From: an uncultured Blautia sp.
GTDB taxonomy: Bacteria > Bacillota > Clostridia > Lachnospirales > Lachnospiraceae
Direction of reading: 5' to 3'
NCBI GenBank assembly: GCA_945872375.1
Contig: CAMBYR010000112.1
Location: forward strand, 1 to 7,073
DNA length: 7,073 nucleotides
In this document: piece after piece, positions 1-5,559 of the stretch
Position numbering within the stretch: position 1 is the stretch's first letter
Layout: each line of letters begins with the position of its first letter
Notes under the pieces: model-generated
The model's input: only the letters and a program-made list of their open reading frames with translations
Databases searched by the model: none
Told to the model about the DNA's origin: nothing
Translations under genes and position numbers: made by a program

Positions 1-34
1 TTATTTATAACTTATCACACTATACATTTTTTCA

Positions 35-51
35 GCCAAAGTACACTTGGC
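35..51. repeat. Inverted repeat GCCAA-N7-TTGGC
   Basis: A perfect 5-base inverted repeat with a 7-base centre containing GTAC lies about 50-60 bases downstream of the predicted transcription start of the leftward promoter at 104-132. It could be a protein binding site or a small RNA hairpin in the leader of the gene beyond the left edge. It is not a terminator for the plus strand, because no T-run follows it there; on the minus strand it is followed by A residues. The role is inferred from position only. Confidence 0.35.
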
Positions 52-73
52 CGATATACTCTTTCCTGCTGAT

Positions 74-85
74 TTTACGTGTAAA
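74..85. promoter_or_regulatory. Inverted repeat TTTAC-GT-GTAAA, possible operator
   Basis: A 12-base inverted repeat with perfect 5-base arms directly abuts the larger inverted repeat at 86-106, in the predicted early transcribed region of the leftward promoter. Short AT-rich repeats of this form are typical of dimeric repressor sites such as those of GntR-type regulators. The regulator and target gene are not in the window, so the role is inferred. Confidence 0.35.
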
Positions 86-106
86 CATTAAGAGTCAAAC
101 TTAATG
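86..106. promoter_or_regulatory. Inverted repeat CATTAAG-N7-CTTAATG, likely operator
   Basis: A perfect 7-base inverted repeat with a 7-base spacer covers half of the -10 box (104-109) of the leftward promoter and is centred at about the predicted transcription start near 97. A protein bound here would block RNA polymerase, so a repressor operator is the simplest reading. The repeat and its overlap with the promoter are seen directly; the repressor is unknown. Confidence 0.5.
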
Positions 107-132
107 ATATCACTTACCCCCTGCAAATTCAA
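104..132 (-). promoter_or_regulatory. Promoter with extended -10, reading out of the left edge
   Basis: On the minus strand a -35 box TTGAAT (127-132) is separated by 17 bases from a -10 box TATCAT (104-109), which is preceded by TG one base upstream, giving the extended -10 pattern TGNTATNNT. The start point would be near 97. The region from there to the left edge holds no convincing gene start, so this promoter probably serves a gene that begins left of the window. The overlapping inverted repeat at 86-106 suggests it is repressed. The terminator of the cyclase gene lies just upstream, which fits an independent transcription unit. Confidence 0.55.
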
Positions 133-182
133 GAGAGAACTTGTTTTTGCTATATTTTGCACAGAAAGCGACAGGAACCACA

Positions 183-216
183 GCCCTTTTTTGGGAACAA
201 AGCGGACAAGTCCCCT
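183..216. repeat. Small stem-loop-rich element between terminator and promoter
   Basis: This intergenic stretch contains CCC-T6-GGG (184-195) and the near-palindrome GGACAAGTCC (204-213), and a wider pairing of GGGA (193-196) with TCCC (211-214). The style resembles short REP-like intergenic repeats seen in clostridia, but no second copy exists in the window to prove that it is repetitive. Confidence 0.2.
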
Positions 217-240
217 TCAAACTCCCTATATCCCTCCATG

Positions 241-285
241 AAATAAAAGCAAAAGGACATACCTTTTCGATATGCCCTCTGCTTA
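241..285 (-). terminator. Rho-independent terminator of the GGDEF gene
   Basis: Directly after the stop codon at 291-293, the minus strand forms a 10-base-pair stem with two G-U pairs (arms 269-278 and 254-263, loop GAAAA). It is extended beyond a small internal loop by a further four pairs (280-283 with 248-251). A T-rich tract follows (TTTTGCTTTTATTT on the minus strand). It should end the cyclase transcript. Confidence 0.7.
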
Positions 286-290
286 TTTCC

Positions 291-2156
291 TTATTGTTCT
301 GCGCGCCGCCGCAGCTTTACCTGATACATCTCTGTATCTGCATGCTGCACCAGTGCTTCCAGGGTAACATTGCCTCCTTCATTCCAGGCATGTCCCATAC
401 TGCTTCTCAGTATGACCGGAAACTCTTCCCGGTAGCTGTACTCTTCCAGATATTCTTCCACCTGTTTTTCCTTCTCTAGAATGTCTGCCTCGCTCCGAAA
501 ACTTCCGATCACCAGGAATTCGTCGCCGCCCATTCGAACATGTATTTCATCTTCGGAGAATACATTCATCAGCGCCTCTGACAGAGCAAGAATCGCTTTG
601 TCGCCTTCTCCATGTCCGTACTGATCATTGATCATTTTCAGGTTATCCAGATCCAGGTAGATCAGGTAAACCTTTCCCGCTTTCTCCTGAAAATATCGTT
701 CTGCCTTGCTGAAATAACCGGAACGATTGTAAAGCCCGGTCAGTGCATCTCTCACATAAAGCCGCTCCAGCTGACGATTCATCGTATTCAGTTCCATTCG
801 CTGCCGGATATTTTCCAGAGCAAGCGAAATCGTCTCCATTAAAATTCTGTGATTCAGATTCTGTATGATCTTTTCCTCGTAATGAATCACGCAGTAGCCA
901 AAACACCTGTCCAGGAAATACAAAGGCGAAAACATATAAACCTGTGGTTCTGTCTCAGCTTCCCATTCCGGGGGAATCAGGCGTTCTGATCTTGGAAATA
1001 CACCCTGCATCTTTCGATACAGAAACGTCATGTTCCTGTCATAGCCATTCTGCTTTTTCCCTGATTCCATTTCCTTCCGGGCTTCATTCAGACAGACACA
1101 GATACCCGATAAATGGAGAATCCCACTGCATTTTTCCAGATTCTCGGCCAGTTCTTCCAAATCCACGCTTCCGCATAAAAGCTGCCGCACTACCCTCTGA
1201 CGATTATTCATAAAATCGTCCCATTTTTTCTTTTTAAATAAATAGATAAAATCCCTGCCGGCACTCTTGTCATCCTTCCGGCAGCCACAGCTTTCATTGA
1301 AGCTGTAGCTTTCCTGCGTGTAGGATTTCACAGGACACTCCTGACCTTCGATCATTTTTATCAGAACATCCATACTGTTGTAGCCAAGCTGCTCCCACTG
1401 TCTGTTTACACTGGTGATCGACGGATAAAAATGCTGTCCTTCGTCAATATTATCGAAACCGATGATGCGAAAATCATCCGGTGCAAAATGACCGTCTTTT
1501 TCCGCAGCCACACAATATCCCATGGCCATATCGTCATTGCCGCATACAACGGCATCCGGAAGATGAAGCCCGCAGGTTTTCCATTCTTCATACGCACGGA
1601 TTCCATCTGCATACTCAAACGTATAAAATCCCGAACGTTCATCCTCCACCTCAAGACCATGGTCTTTCAGGCAGTCACAATATGCCCGATAGCGTTCCAT
1701 ATTTTCCGCATGATCTCTCGGCCCGCCCACATAGTTGAAGGTTCTGCAGCCATGGCACACGATCAGATGCTCCACCAGATTATAAACCGCCCGGTAATTA
1801 TTGATTCCTGCATAATAAATTCCCGGAAACTCCTGTTCAATACTCAGGAATTTTTTTCCGGCTTCCCGATAGGGCCTTACCAGTTCCTGTACAATGGGGA
1901 TGTTTCCCACACTGCTCACAGCCACTAGAACGCCGTCATAATCCTTTGGATCAGGAAGATGATAAATCTCCCTCTCCTTCATCTGATAATCATAGTTTTC
2001 CACGATATCATATGCATTAAAAATATACAGATCCATATTTTCATGACCGATGCGCCGTTTGACGCCTCGAATCAGCTTGCACATGTATTCATTATTCCAG
2101 GTACTGGAAAGCATTAGTATTTTTCGTCTCAAAATATCCCTTACATGCACGTGCAT
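291..2156 (-). CDS. LacI-type ligand-binding domain fused to GGDEF diguanylate cyclase
   Basis: This 621-residue protein is predicted to make cyclic di-GMP from two GTP in response to a small ligand, probably in the cytoplasm, since it has no signal peptide or membrane segment. Residues 12-275 resemble the sugar-binding core of LacI/GalR regulators (Peripla_BP_3 type), including CGNDDMAMG (205-213) and IIGFDN (231-236), but there is no helix-turn-helix. A Cys-Gly-Cys motif (290-292) ends this part. Residues 300-435 are not recognised; a helical linker (about 437-467) leads to GGDEF (468-621) with DALTGLYNR (470-478), LDLDNLKMIND (501-511) and an intact GGDEF (543-547). The inhibitory RxxD site is absent: that position reads SEDE. 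Start choice is uncertain: the G-run 2159-2163 lies one base from this ATG but seven from GTG at codon 3 (2150), and Met15 (2114) is also possible. It has its own promoter and terminator. Cyclase activity is likely; the ligand is unknown. Confidence 0.9.
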   Translation of the reverse strand: MHVHVRDILRRKILMLSSTWNNEYMCKLIRGVKRRIGHENMDLYIFNAYDIVENYDYQMKEREIYHLPDPKDYDGVLVAVSSVGNIPIVQELVRPYREAGKKFLSIEQEFPGIYYAGINNYRAVYNLVEHLIVCHGCRTFNYVGGPRDHAENMERYRAYCDCLKDHGLEVEDERSGFYTFEYADGIRAYEEWKTCGLHLPDAVVCGNDDMAMGYCVAAEKDGHFAPDDFRIIGFDNIDEGQHFYPSITSVNRQWEQLGYNSMDVLIKMIEGQECPVKSYTQESYSFNESCGCRKDDKSAGRDFIYLFKKKKWDDFMNNRQRVVRQLLCGSVDLEELAENLEKCSGILHLSGICVCLNEARKEMESGKKQNGYDRNMTFLYRKMQGVFPRSERLIPPEWEAETEPQVYMFSPLYFLDRCFGYCVIHYEEKIIQNLNHRILMETISLALENIRQRMELNTMNRQLERLYVRDALTGLYNRSGYFSKAERYFQEKAGKVYLIYLDLDNLKMINDQYGHGEGDKAILALSEALMNVFSEDEIHVRMGGDEFLVIGSFRSEADILEKEKQVEEYLEEYSYREEFPVILRSSMGHAWNEGGNVTLEALVQHADTEMYQVKLRRRAEQ

Positions 2157-2157
2157 G
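2144..2157. promoter_or_regulatory. 14-base perfect palindrome over the cyclase start codon
   Basis: CATGCACGTGCATG is a perfect palindrome that covers the annotated ATG (2154-2156) and the alternative GTG (2148-2150). In RNA it can fold as a 6-pair hairpin (GCAUGC with GCAUGU, loop ACGU) that would bury the ATG next to the G-rich ribosome binding site. It could limit translation, bind a protein as DNA, or be chance codon choice; I cannot decide from sequence. Confidence 0.4.
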
Positions 2158-2193
2158 CCCCCATAATACGTTTATCAAGTCACCCGCACTTTT

Positions 2194-2223
2194 GCCGGAG
2201 TCCTTCCCCCTTTGGGCTTCGGC
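2194..2223 (-). promoter_or_regulatory. 5' leader hairpin of the cyclase mRNA
   Basis: The first bases of the predicted transcript fold as GCCGAAG with CTCCGGC (seven positions, one A-C mismatch) around an inner CCC-AAA-GGG. The leader is about 70 bases long in all. It does not match a cyclic di-GMP-I, cyclic di-GMP-II or other riboswitch consensus that I can recall. The GCCC in the loop side could instead pair with GGGC of the G-run at the ribosome binding site, which would allow control of translation; this is inference. Confidence 0.35.
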
Positions 2224-2233
2224 TTTCCTTCTT

Positions 2234-2262
2234 ATTTTACTATGTATTTTTCTTTCCGTCAA
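2234..2262 (-). promoter_or_regulatory. Vegetative-type promoter for the cyclase gene
   Basis: On the minus strand TTGACG (2257-2262) is followed after exactly 17 bases by TAAAAT (2234-2239), close to the sigma-A consensus. The start would be near 2227, leaving a leader of about 70 bases before the cyclase start codon. An A-rich stretch precedes the -35 box. This makes the cyclase an independent transcription unit. Confidence 0.75.
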
Positions 2263-2307
2263 TCGAATGTCTTTTCTGAAAATTCCAAAAATTTATGATG
2301 AGTTTCG

Positions 2308-2334
2308 AAAAAGGATGACACACTTTTGTTTGTC
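2308..2334 (-). terminator. Weak terminator after the membrane protein gene
   Basis: Just after the stop codon the minus strand can pair GACAAAC (2328-2334) with GTGTGTC (2317-2323), six of seven positions, around an AAAA loop. A T5 run (2308-2312) follows after four bases. The stem is short and AT-rich, so termination may be incomplete and the cyclase could receive some read-through. Confidence 0.35.
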
Positions 2335-2337
2335 TGT

Positions 2338-2931
2338 TCAGTTCATAAACTCCCGGATGATTTCCCGCATGATCTCTTCCTCCTCAGGACTCAGCATCTT
2401 GCTGAAATGACTTCCTGCCGCGGCAGTCTGCCGGATACTGCTGGTGATCTTCTCCACCACTTCTTCCTGAAGAACCGGATCCATTTTCTTCTGAACGGGG
2501 ATTTCCTCCACCCAGGTACGCATCTGTGCCACATAATCCGCCAGAGAATTCATAATCAGTTCTTCCCGGTAGGTAAAATCCAGCATCTGCCGCAGCAGAA
2601 GCAGGCTTACGGGCACAATCGTTCCCAGATAAAGATAGATCAGAGGCAGTCCCTCTCTTATCCGGAGATAGCTGTTCAGAAACAGGGACAGTCCCAAAAG
2701 CCCTGTACTGAAAAGCGAGGGCAGCCATACCAGAAGATTCATCCTCTGCATAAGCCGATCCCTCGTTTTCCATAAACTCAGCCACTTTTCCCTGAGGCTG
2801 ATCACATCTTTTGTTTTTCTGATTTTTCTCCGATAGGTAAGGTGCGTGGCAAACATGCCGATTGCTCCCACAGCCCCTGCGACTGCCATAAAATAGAGCA
2901 ACAGGTTCAGGTGCATGATCTCTTCCAGCAT
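2338..2931 (-). CDS. Unknown three-helix integral membrane protein
   Basis: This 197-residue protein is not one I recognise. It has three hydrophobic segments, at about residues 8-29, 66-88 and 95-113. The loop between the first two (32-64) is rich in Arg and Lys (RRKIRKTK at 34-41), so it should face the cytoplasm, placing the N-terminus outside and the tail inside. The tail (114-197) is hydrophilic and largely helical in character, ending in an acidic stretch (EEEE at 183-186). No enzyme motif is visible. The start at 2931 is chosen because AAGGAGG (2937-2943) sits five bases before it; upstream in-frame ATG codons, including one at 2946, have no such site. It lies 144 bases after murF and before the cyclase, on the same strand, with its own possible promoter. 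A link to the cell wall genes or to cyclic di-GMP is possible but rests on position only. Confidence 0.75.
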   Translation of the reverse strand: MLEEIMHLNLLLYFMAVAGAVGAIGMFATHLTYRRKIRKTKDVISLREKWLSLWKTRDRLMQRMNLLVWLPSLFSTGLLGLSLFLNSYLRIREGLPLIYLYLGTIVPVSLLLLRQMLDFTYREELIMNSLADYVAQMRTWVEEIPVQKKMDPVLQEEVVEKITSSIRQTAAAGSHFSKMLSPEEEEIMREIIREFMN

Positions 2932-2936
2932 AGGCC

Positions 2937-2943
2937 CCTCCTT
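2937..2943 (-). promoter_or_regulatory. Ribosome binding site that decides the membrane protein start
   Basis: AAGGAGG on the minus strand lies five bases before the ATG at 2931. It is inside the longer reading frames starting at 2988 and 2946, which have no comparable site, so the shorter protein is preferred. Confidence 0.8.
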
Positions 2944-3015
2944 CATGATAAATAGTTTCAGGACAGAAGTCCCATCGGCAATATACAACTATGTATCTGC
3001 CTCATATCATGCTCT

Positions 3016-3044
3016 ATTATACCTCTGCCAAACCTGCCGGAAAA
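3016..3044 (-). promoter_or_regulatory. Possible promoter for the membrane protein gene
   Basis: A perfect TATAAT -10 box (3016-3021, minus strand) lies about 85 bases before the membrane protein start. The hexamer 17 bases upstream, TTTTCC (3039-3044), is a poor -35 box and no TG precedes the -10, so the promoter would be weak or need an activator. Confidence 0.4.
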
Positions 3045-3066
3045 GAATTTTCGTTCGTCAAATTCT
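3041..3066 (-). terminator. Weak hairpin with T-tract after murF
   Basis: Ten bases after the murF stop, AGAATTT (3060-3066) can pair with AAATTCT (3044-3050) on the minus strand, seven perfect pairs around a 9-base loop, followed by TTT. The stem has one G-C pair only, so it is at best a leaky terminator or attenuator between murF and the next gene. Confidence 0.3.
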
Positions 3067-3075
3067 CTCCAAACT

Positions 3076-4449
3076 CTACAGTTTCTGAAGTGCTGCCACC
3101 ACTTCTTCAAATTTCATAAAATGAGATGCCTTTACAAGCACGGTATCTCCTGTCTGTACATAGCTTTCCAGATGAGCCAGGAGACTTTCCCGATCCTCTT
3201 CATAGATCACCGTAAGCTCAGGGTTTTCTTTCTTTGCTGCCTCTGCCATATTGCGGCAGAGTGTTCCCACACAGATACACACATCGATCCTGCATTGCGC
3301 CGCATGTACGCCAACCTCTTCATGAAGGGCAATTTCATTGGTGCCCAGTTCACCCATATCACCGAGAATTGCCACCCTGCGTCCCAGACCGTCCTGAAGT
3401 ACATCCAGGGATGCTTTCATGGACATGGGGTTTGCGTTGTAGCAGTCATCTACGATCAGGAGCTTTTCCGTATCGATCATACGAAAACGTCCGCTGATGG
3501 GTTCCAGACTCTCGATGCCCCTTCGAATCTCCTCATTGGTCAGTCCGTAGGTTCTGCCCACGGCGGCTGCCGCCAGCGCATTATAAATCATGTGGCGTCC
3601 GGGCATGGGAACCGTTACATCAAAAACATCCCCCATCAGATGGATCCTGCAGGACATTCCTTTTAGTCCAAGACTTCTGATCTCGTCTGCATAGACCGGA
3701 AATTCCGGGTCCATTCCGAAAAATACCGGCCGGATCCCCTCATGCTCTTTTACAGTGGAAAGCTTATCGTCATCGCCATTCAGAATGATATGACCATTCG
3801 GACGAAGATACTGAAAGATTTCTGTTTTTGCCTTCAGTACACCGTCGCGGTCACCCAGATTTTCCAGGTGGCAGGTACCAATATTGGTAATCACACAGGT
3901 TTCCGGTCTTGCTACCTTTGCAAGACGCGTCATCTCTCCAAATTCACTGATTCCCATTTCCAGGACTGCAATTTCATCTTCATCCCGAAGACGAAATACC
4001 GTCAGCGGAAGCCCCAGCTCGTTATTGAAATTCCCCTGTGTTTTCAGAGTACGGTATTTTTCCTTCAGAACGGAAGCAATCACTTCCTTGGTGCTGGTCT
4101 TTCCCACACTTCCGGTAATTCCCACCACGGGAATCTGAAGTTTTTTCAGATAGCATTCCGCAATGTCCTTGACCGCCTGAAGGGAGGATTCCACCTGAAT
4201 ATAGGGAAAATCTGCCTCCGGCAGTTCCCTCTCTGATAAAGTAACAGCTGCCCCCTTTTTCATCACATCCGGGATAAATCTGTGAGCATCCACCTTCTCG
4301 CCCACGATCGGCACAAACAGGCATCCTTCTTCTGCCTTACGGCTGTCTGTCGTAATGGAAGTCAGCTTTTGTCCCATCAGGGACTCTGCTGCTTTGTGCA
4401 TGGTACCGCCGCAGCAGCGGCAGACCTCTTCTATTGTTAAATTCATCAT
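3076..4449 (-). CDS. murF: UDP-N-acetylmuramoyl-tripeptide--D-alanyl-D-alanine ligase MurF
   Basis: MurF is the cytoplasmic ATP-dependent ligase that adds D-Ala-D-Ala to UDP-MurNAc-tripeptide, the last step in making the soluble pentapeptide precursor. The 457 residues match the usual length. The N-terminal substrate domain has TTDSRKAEEGCLFVPI (33-48). The Mur central domain has the ATP loop GITGSVGKTST (110-120), NNELGLP (142-148), LEMGISEFGEM (163-173), NIGTCHLENLG (189-199) and KAKTEIF (206-212), the region of the usually carbamylated lysine. The C-terminal domain has ISGRFR (318-323), DDCYNANPMSM (334-344) and LGDMGELG (362-369). The start at 4449 is favoured over the adjacent ATG at 4446 because GAGG (4458-4461) lies eight bases upstream. 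It starts 42 bases after ddl, so the maker of the dipeptide and the ligase that uses it are probably co-transcribed. No key motif is missing. Confidence 0.97.
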   Translation of the reverse strand: MMNLTIEEVCRCCGGTMHKAAESLMGQKLTSITTDSRKAEEGCLFVPIVGEKVDAHRFIPDVMKKGAAVTLSERELPEADFPYIQVESSLQAVKDIAECYLKKLQIPVVGITGSVGKTSTKEVIASVLKEKYRTLKTQGNFNNELGLPLTVFRLRDEDEIAVLEMGISEFGEMTRLAKVARPETCVITNIGTCHLENLGDRDGVLKAKTEIFQYLRPNGHIILNGDDDKLSTVKEHEGIRPVFFGMDPEFPVYADEIRSLGLKGMSCRIHLMGDVFDVTVPMPGRHMIYNALAAAAVGRTYGLTNEEIRRGIESLEPISGRFRMIDTEKLLIVDDCYNANPMSMKASLDVLQDGLGRRVAILGDMGELGTNEIALHEEVGVHAAQCRIDVCICVGTLCRNMAEAAKKENPELTVIYEEDRESLLAHLESYVQTGDTVLVKASHFMKFEEVVAALQKL

Positions 4450-4491
4450 GATCTTTTCCTCAAGATACGGCCCCGTTTCCGGAATGCACGT

Positions 4492-5529
4492 CTATTTTTC
4501 ATATTTCTTCATGGATACCCGGATCAGCTCCTCACAGAGACTGGGATAATCGATTCCGAGCACCTTCGCTTCCTGCGGGATCAGACTGGTAGGAGTCATT
4601 CCGGGAAGGGTATTCGCCTCAAGGCAATACATTTCTCCATCCTCCGTCATAATAAAATCAAGACGGGCATAGCTTTCCAGGCCAAGTGCATGATACCCCT
4701 GTACCGCATATTTCTGCATTTTTTCTGTAAGCTCCGGAGAAATAGGCGCCGGACAGGTTTCACGGGTGGCACCCGGCTTATATTTATTTTCGTAATTATA
4801 AAATCCCTCACAGGGAACGATCTCCACGATCGGATAGGCTTCGCCGTCCACGACCGCCACCGTATATTCCGTACCGCTGATGCATTCTTCCACAACAACT
4901 TCGTTTTCGTAGACAAAAGCCTGGTCCAGCGCATCCTCATAATCCTTCTGGTTATCTACAATATATACACCGATGCTGGAACCGCCGCAGCAGGTCTTTA
5001 CCACCACCGGAAAATCCAGTCCAAACACCGAAAGATCATTTGTCCTGCTCTTTCTCGTCATGGTTCCTCCCCGGGGAGTGGGAACCTGATTCATCTGAAA
5101 GAGCTGTTTCGTAATGCCTTTATCCATGGCCATGGCACTGCTCAGATAGCCGGTTCCGGTATAGGGAATTCCCATCAGGTCGAACGCCGCCTGCACCTTG
5201 CCGTCCTCGCCGTTTGCTCCATGAAGTCCAAGAAAAACGATATCCGCCTGCTGACACAGTTCCAGAACTGCCGGACCAAAAAAGTTTCTTCTGCTCTTTT
5301 TCATTTCGTCCAGCTTTTCGTTAAAGCTCTTCATATAAGCAACAGCCGCTTCTATATCATAGGCTTCCGGAAACGGATCCTGCATATCCACATTTTCACC
5401 GCCGCAGAAAATATCCACCAGAATCGCTCTGTGGCCCTTTTGCCGCAGTGCCGTACAGATTCCGGTTCCTGATACGATGGAAACGTCACGCTCTGTACTT
5501 GTTCCGCCTGCTAATACAACAATTTTCAT
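4492..5529 (-). CDS. ddl: D-alanine--D-alanine ligase
   Basis: Ddl joins two D-alanines with ATP in the cytoplasm, and its product is used by MurF encoded just downstream. The 345-residue length and motif order fit the ATP-grasp family: LAGGTSTERDVS (6-17), LGLHGANGEDG (100-110), MDKGITK (135-141), VKTCCGGSSIGV (177-188), the omega loop FYNYENKY (243-250), YARLDF (287-292) and LEANTLPGMTPTS (303-315). Tyr250 aligns with Tyr216 of E. coli DdlB, which goes with D-Ala-D-Ala rather than D-Ala-D-Lac products, so a vancomycin-sensitive precursor is expected. One oddity is Thr179, where most relatives have Pro after the ATP-binding Lys. The start at 5529 is chosen over the in-frame ATG at 5556, which would add nine residues before the conserved MKIVVLAGG: AAGGAG (5539-5544) is nine bases upstream of 5529. 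The gap to the transpeptidase gene is 30 bases. Confidence 0.96.
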   Translation of the reverse strand: MKIVVLAGGTSTERDVSIVSGTGICTALRQKGHRAILVDIFCGGENVDMQDPFPEAYDIEAAVAYMKSFNEKLDEMKKSRRNFFGPAVLELCQQADIVFLGLHGANGEDGKVQAAFDLMGIPYTGTGYLSSAMAMDKGITKQLFQMNQVPTPRGGTMTRKSRTNDLSVFGLDFPVVVKTCCGGSSIGVYIVDNQKDYEDALDQAFVYENEVVVEECISGTEYTVAVVDGEAYPIVEIVPCEGFYNYENKYKPGATRETCPAPISPELTEKMQKYAVQGYHALGLESYARLDFIMTEDGEMYCLEANTLPGMTPTSLIPQEAKVLGIDYPSLCEELIRVSMKKYEK

Positions 5530-5538
5530 GCTTCTCTT

Positions 5539-5544
5539 CTCCTT
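5539..5544 (-). promoter_or_regulatory. Ribosome binding site that decides the ddl start
   Basis: AAGGAG on the minus strand lies nine bases before the ATG at 5529 and inside the longer reading frame from 5556. It supports the shorter start. Confidence 0.75.
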
Positions 5545-5559
5545 TTCTGCAATCATCCA

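Noticed and set aside
32..88. An 18-codon minus-strand frame (MFTRKISRKEYIGQVYFG) downstream of the leftward promoter
   Set aside because: It begins about nine bases after the predicted transcription start and has no ribosome binding site. A leader peptide cannot be excluded, but nothing supports it.
141..479. A 112-codon plus-strand frame at the left end
   Set aside because: It runs through the cyclase terminator and into the conserved GGDEF coding sequence on the other strand. No ribosome binding site or good promoter precedes it.
2194..2223. The leader hairpin read as a plus-strand terminator
   Set aside because: In the plus direction it is followed by a T-rich stretch, but no plus-strand gene leads into it, and the T-rich stretch is explained by the A-rich promoter of the cyclase on the other strand.
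2157..2230. A cyclic di-GMP riboswitch ahead of the cyclase
   Set aside because: The leader is short and lacks the conserved GEMM core elements that I can recall, so I report a structured leader only.
4690..5472. A 260-codon plus-strand frame opposite ddl
   Set aside because: It is antisense to all the conserved Ddl motifs, has no ribosome binding site and resembles no protein family.
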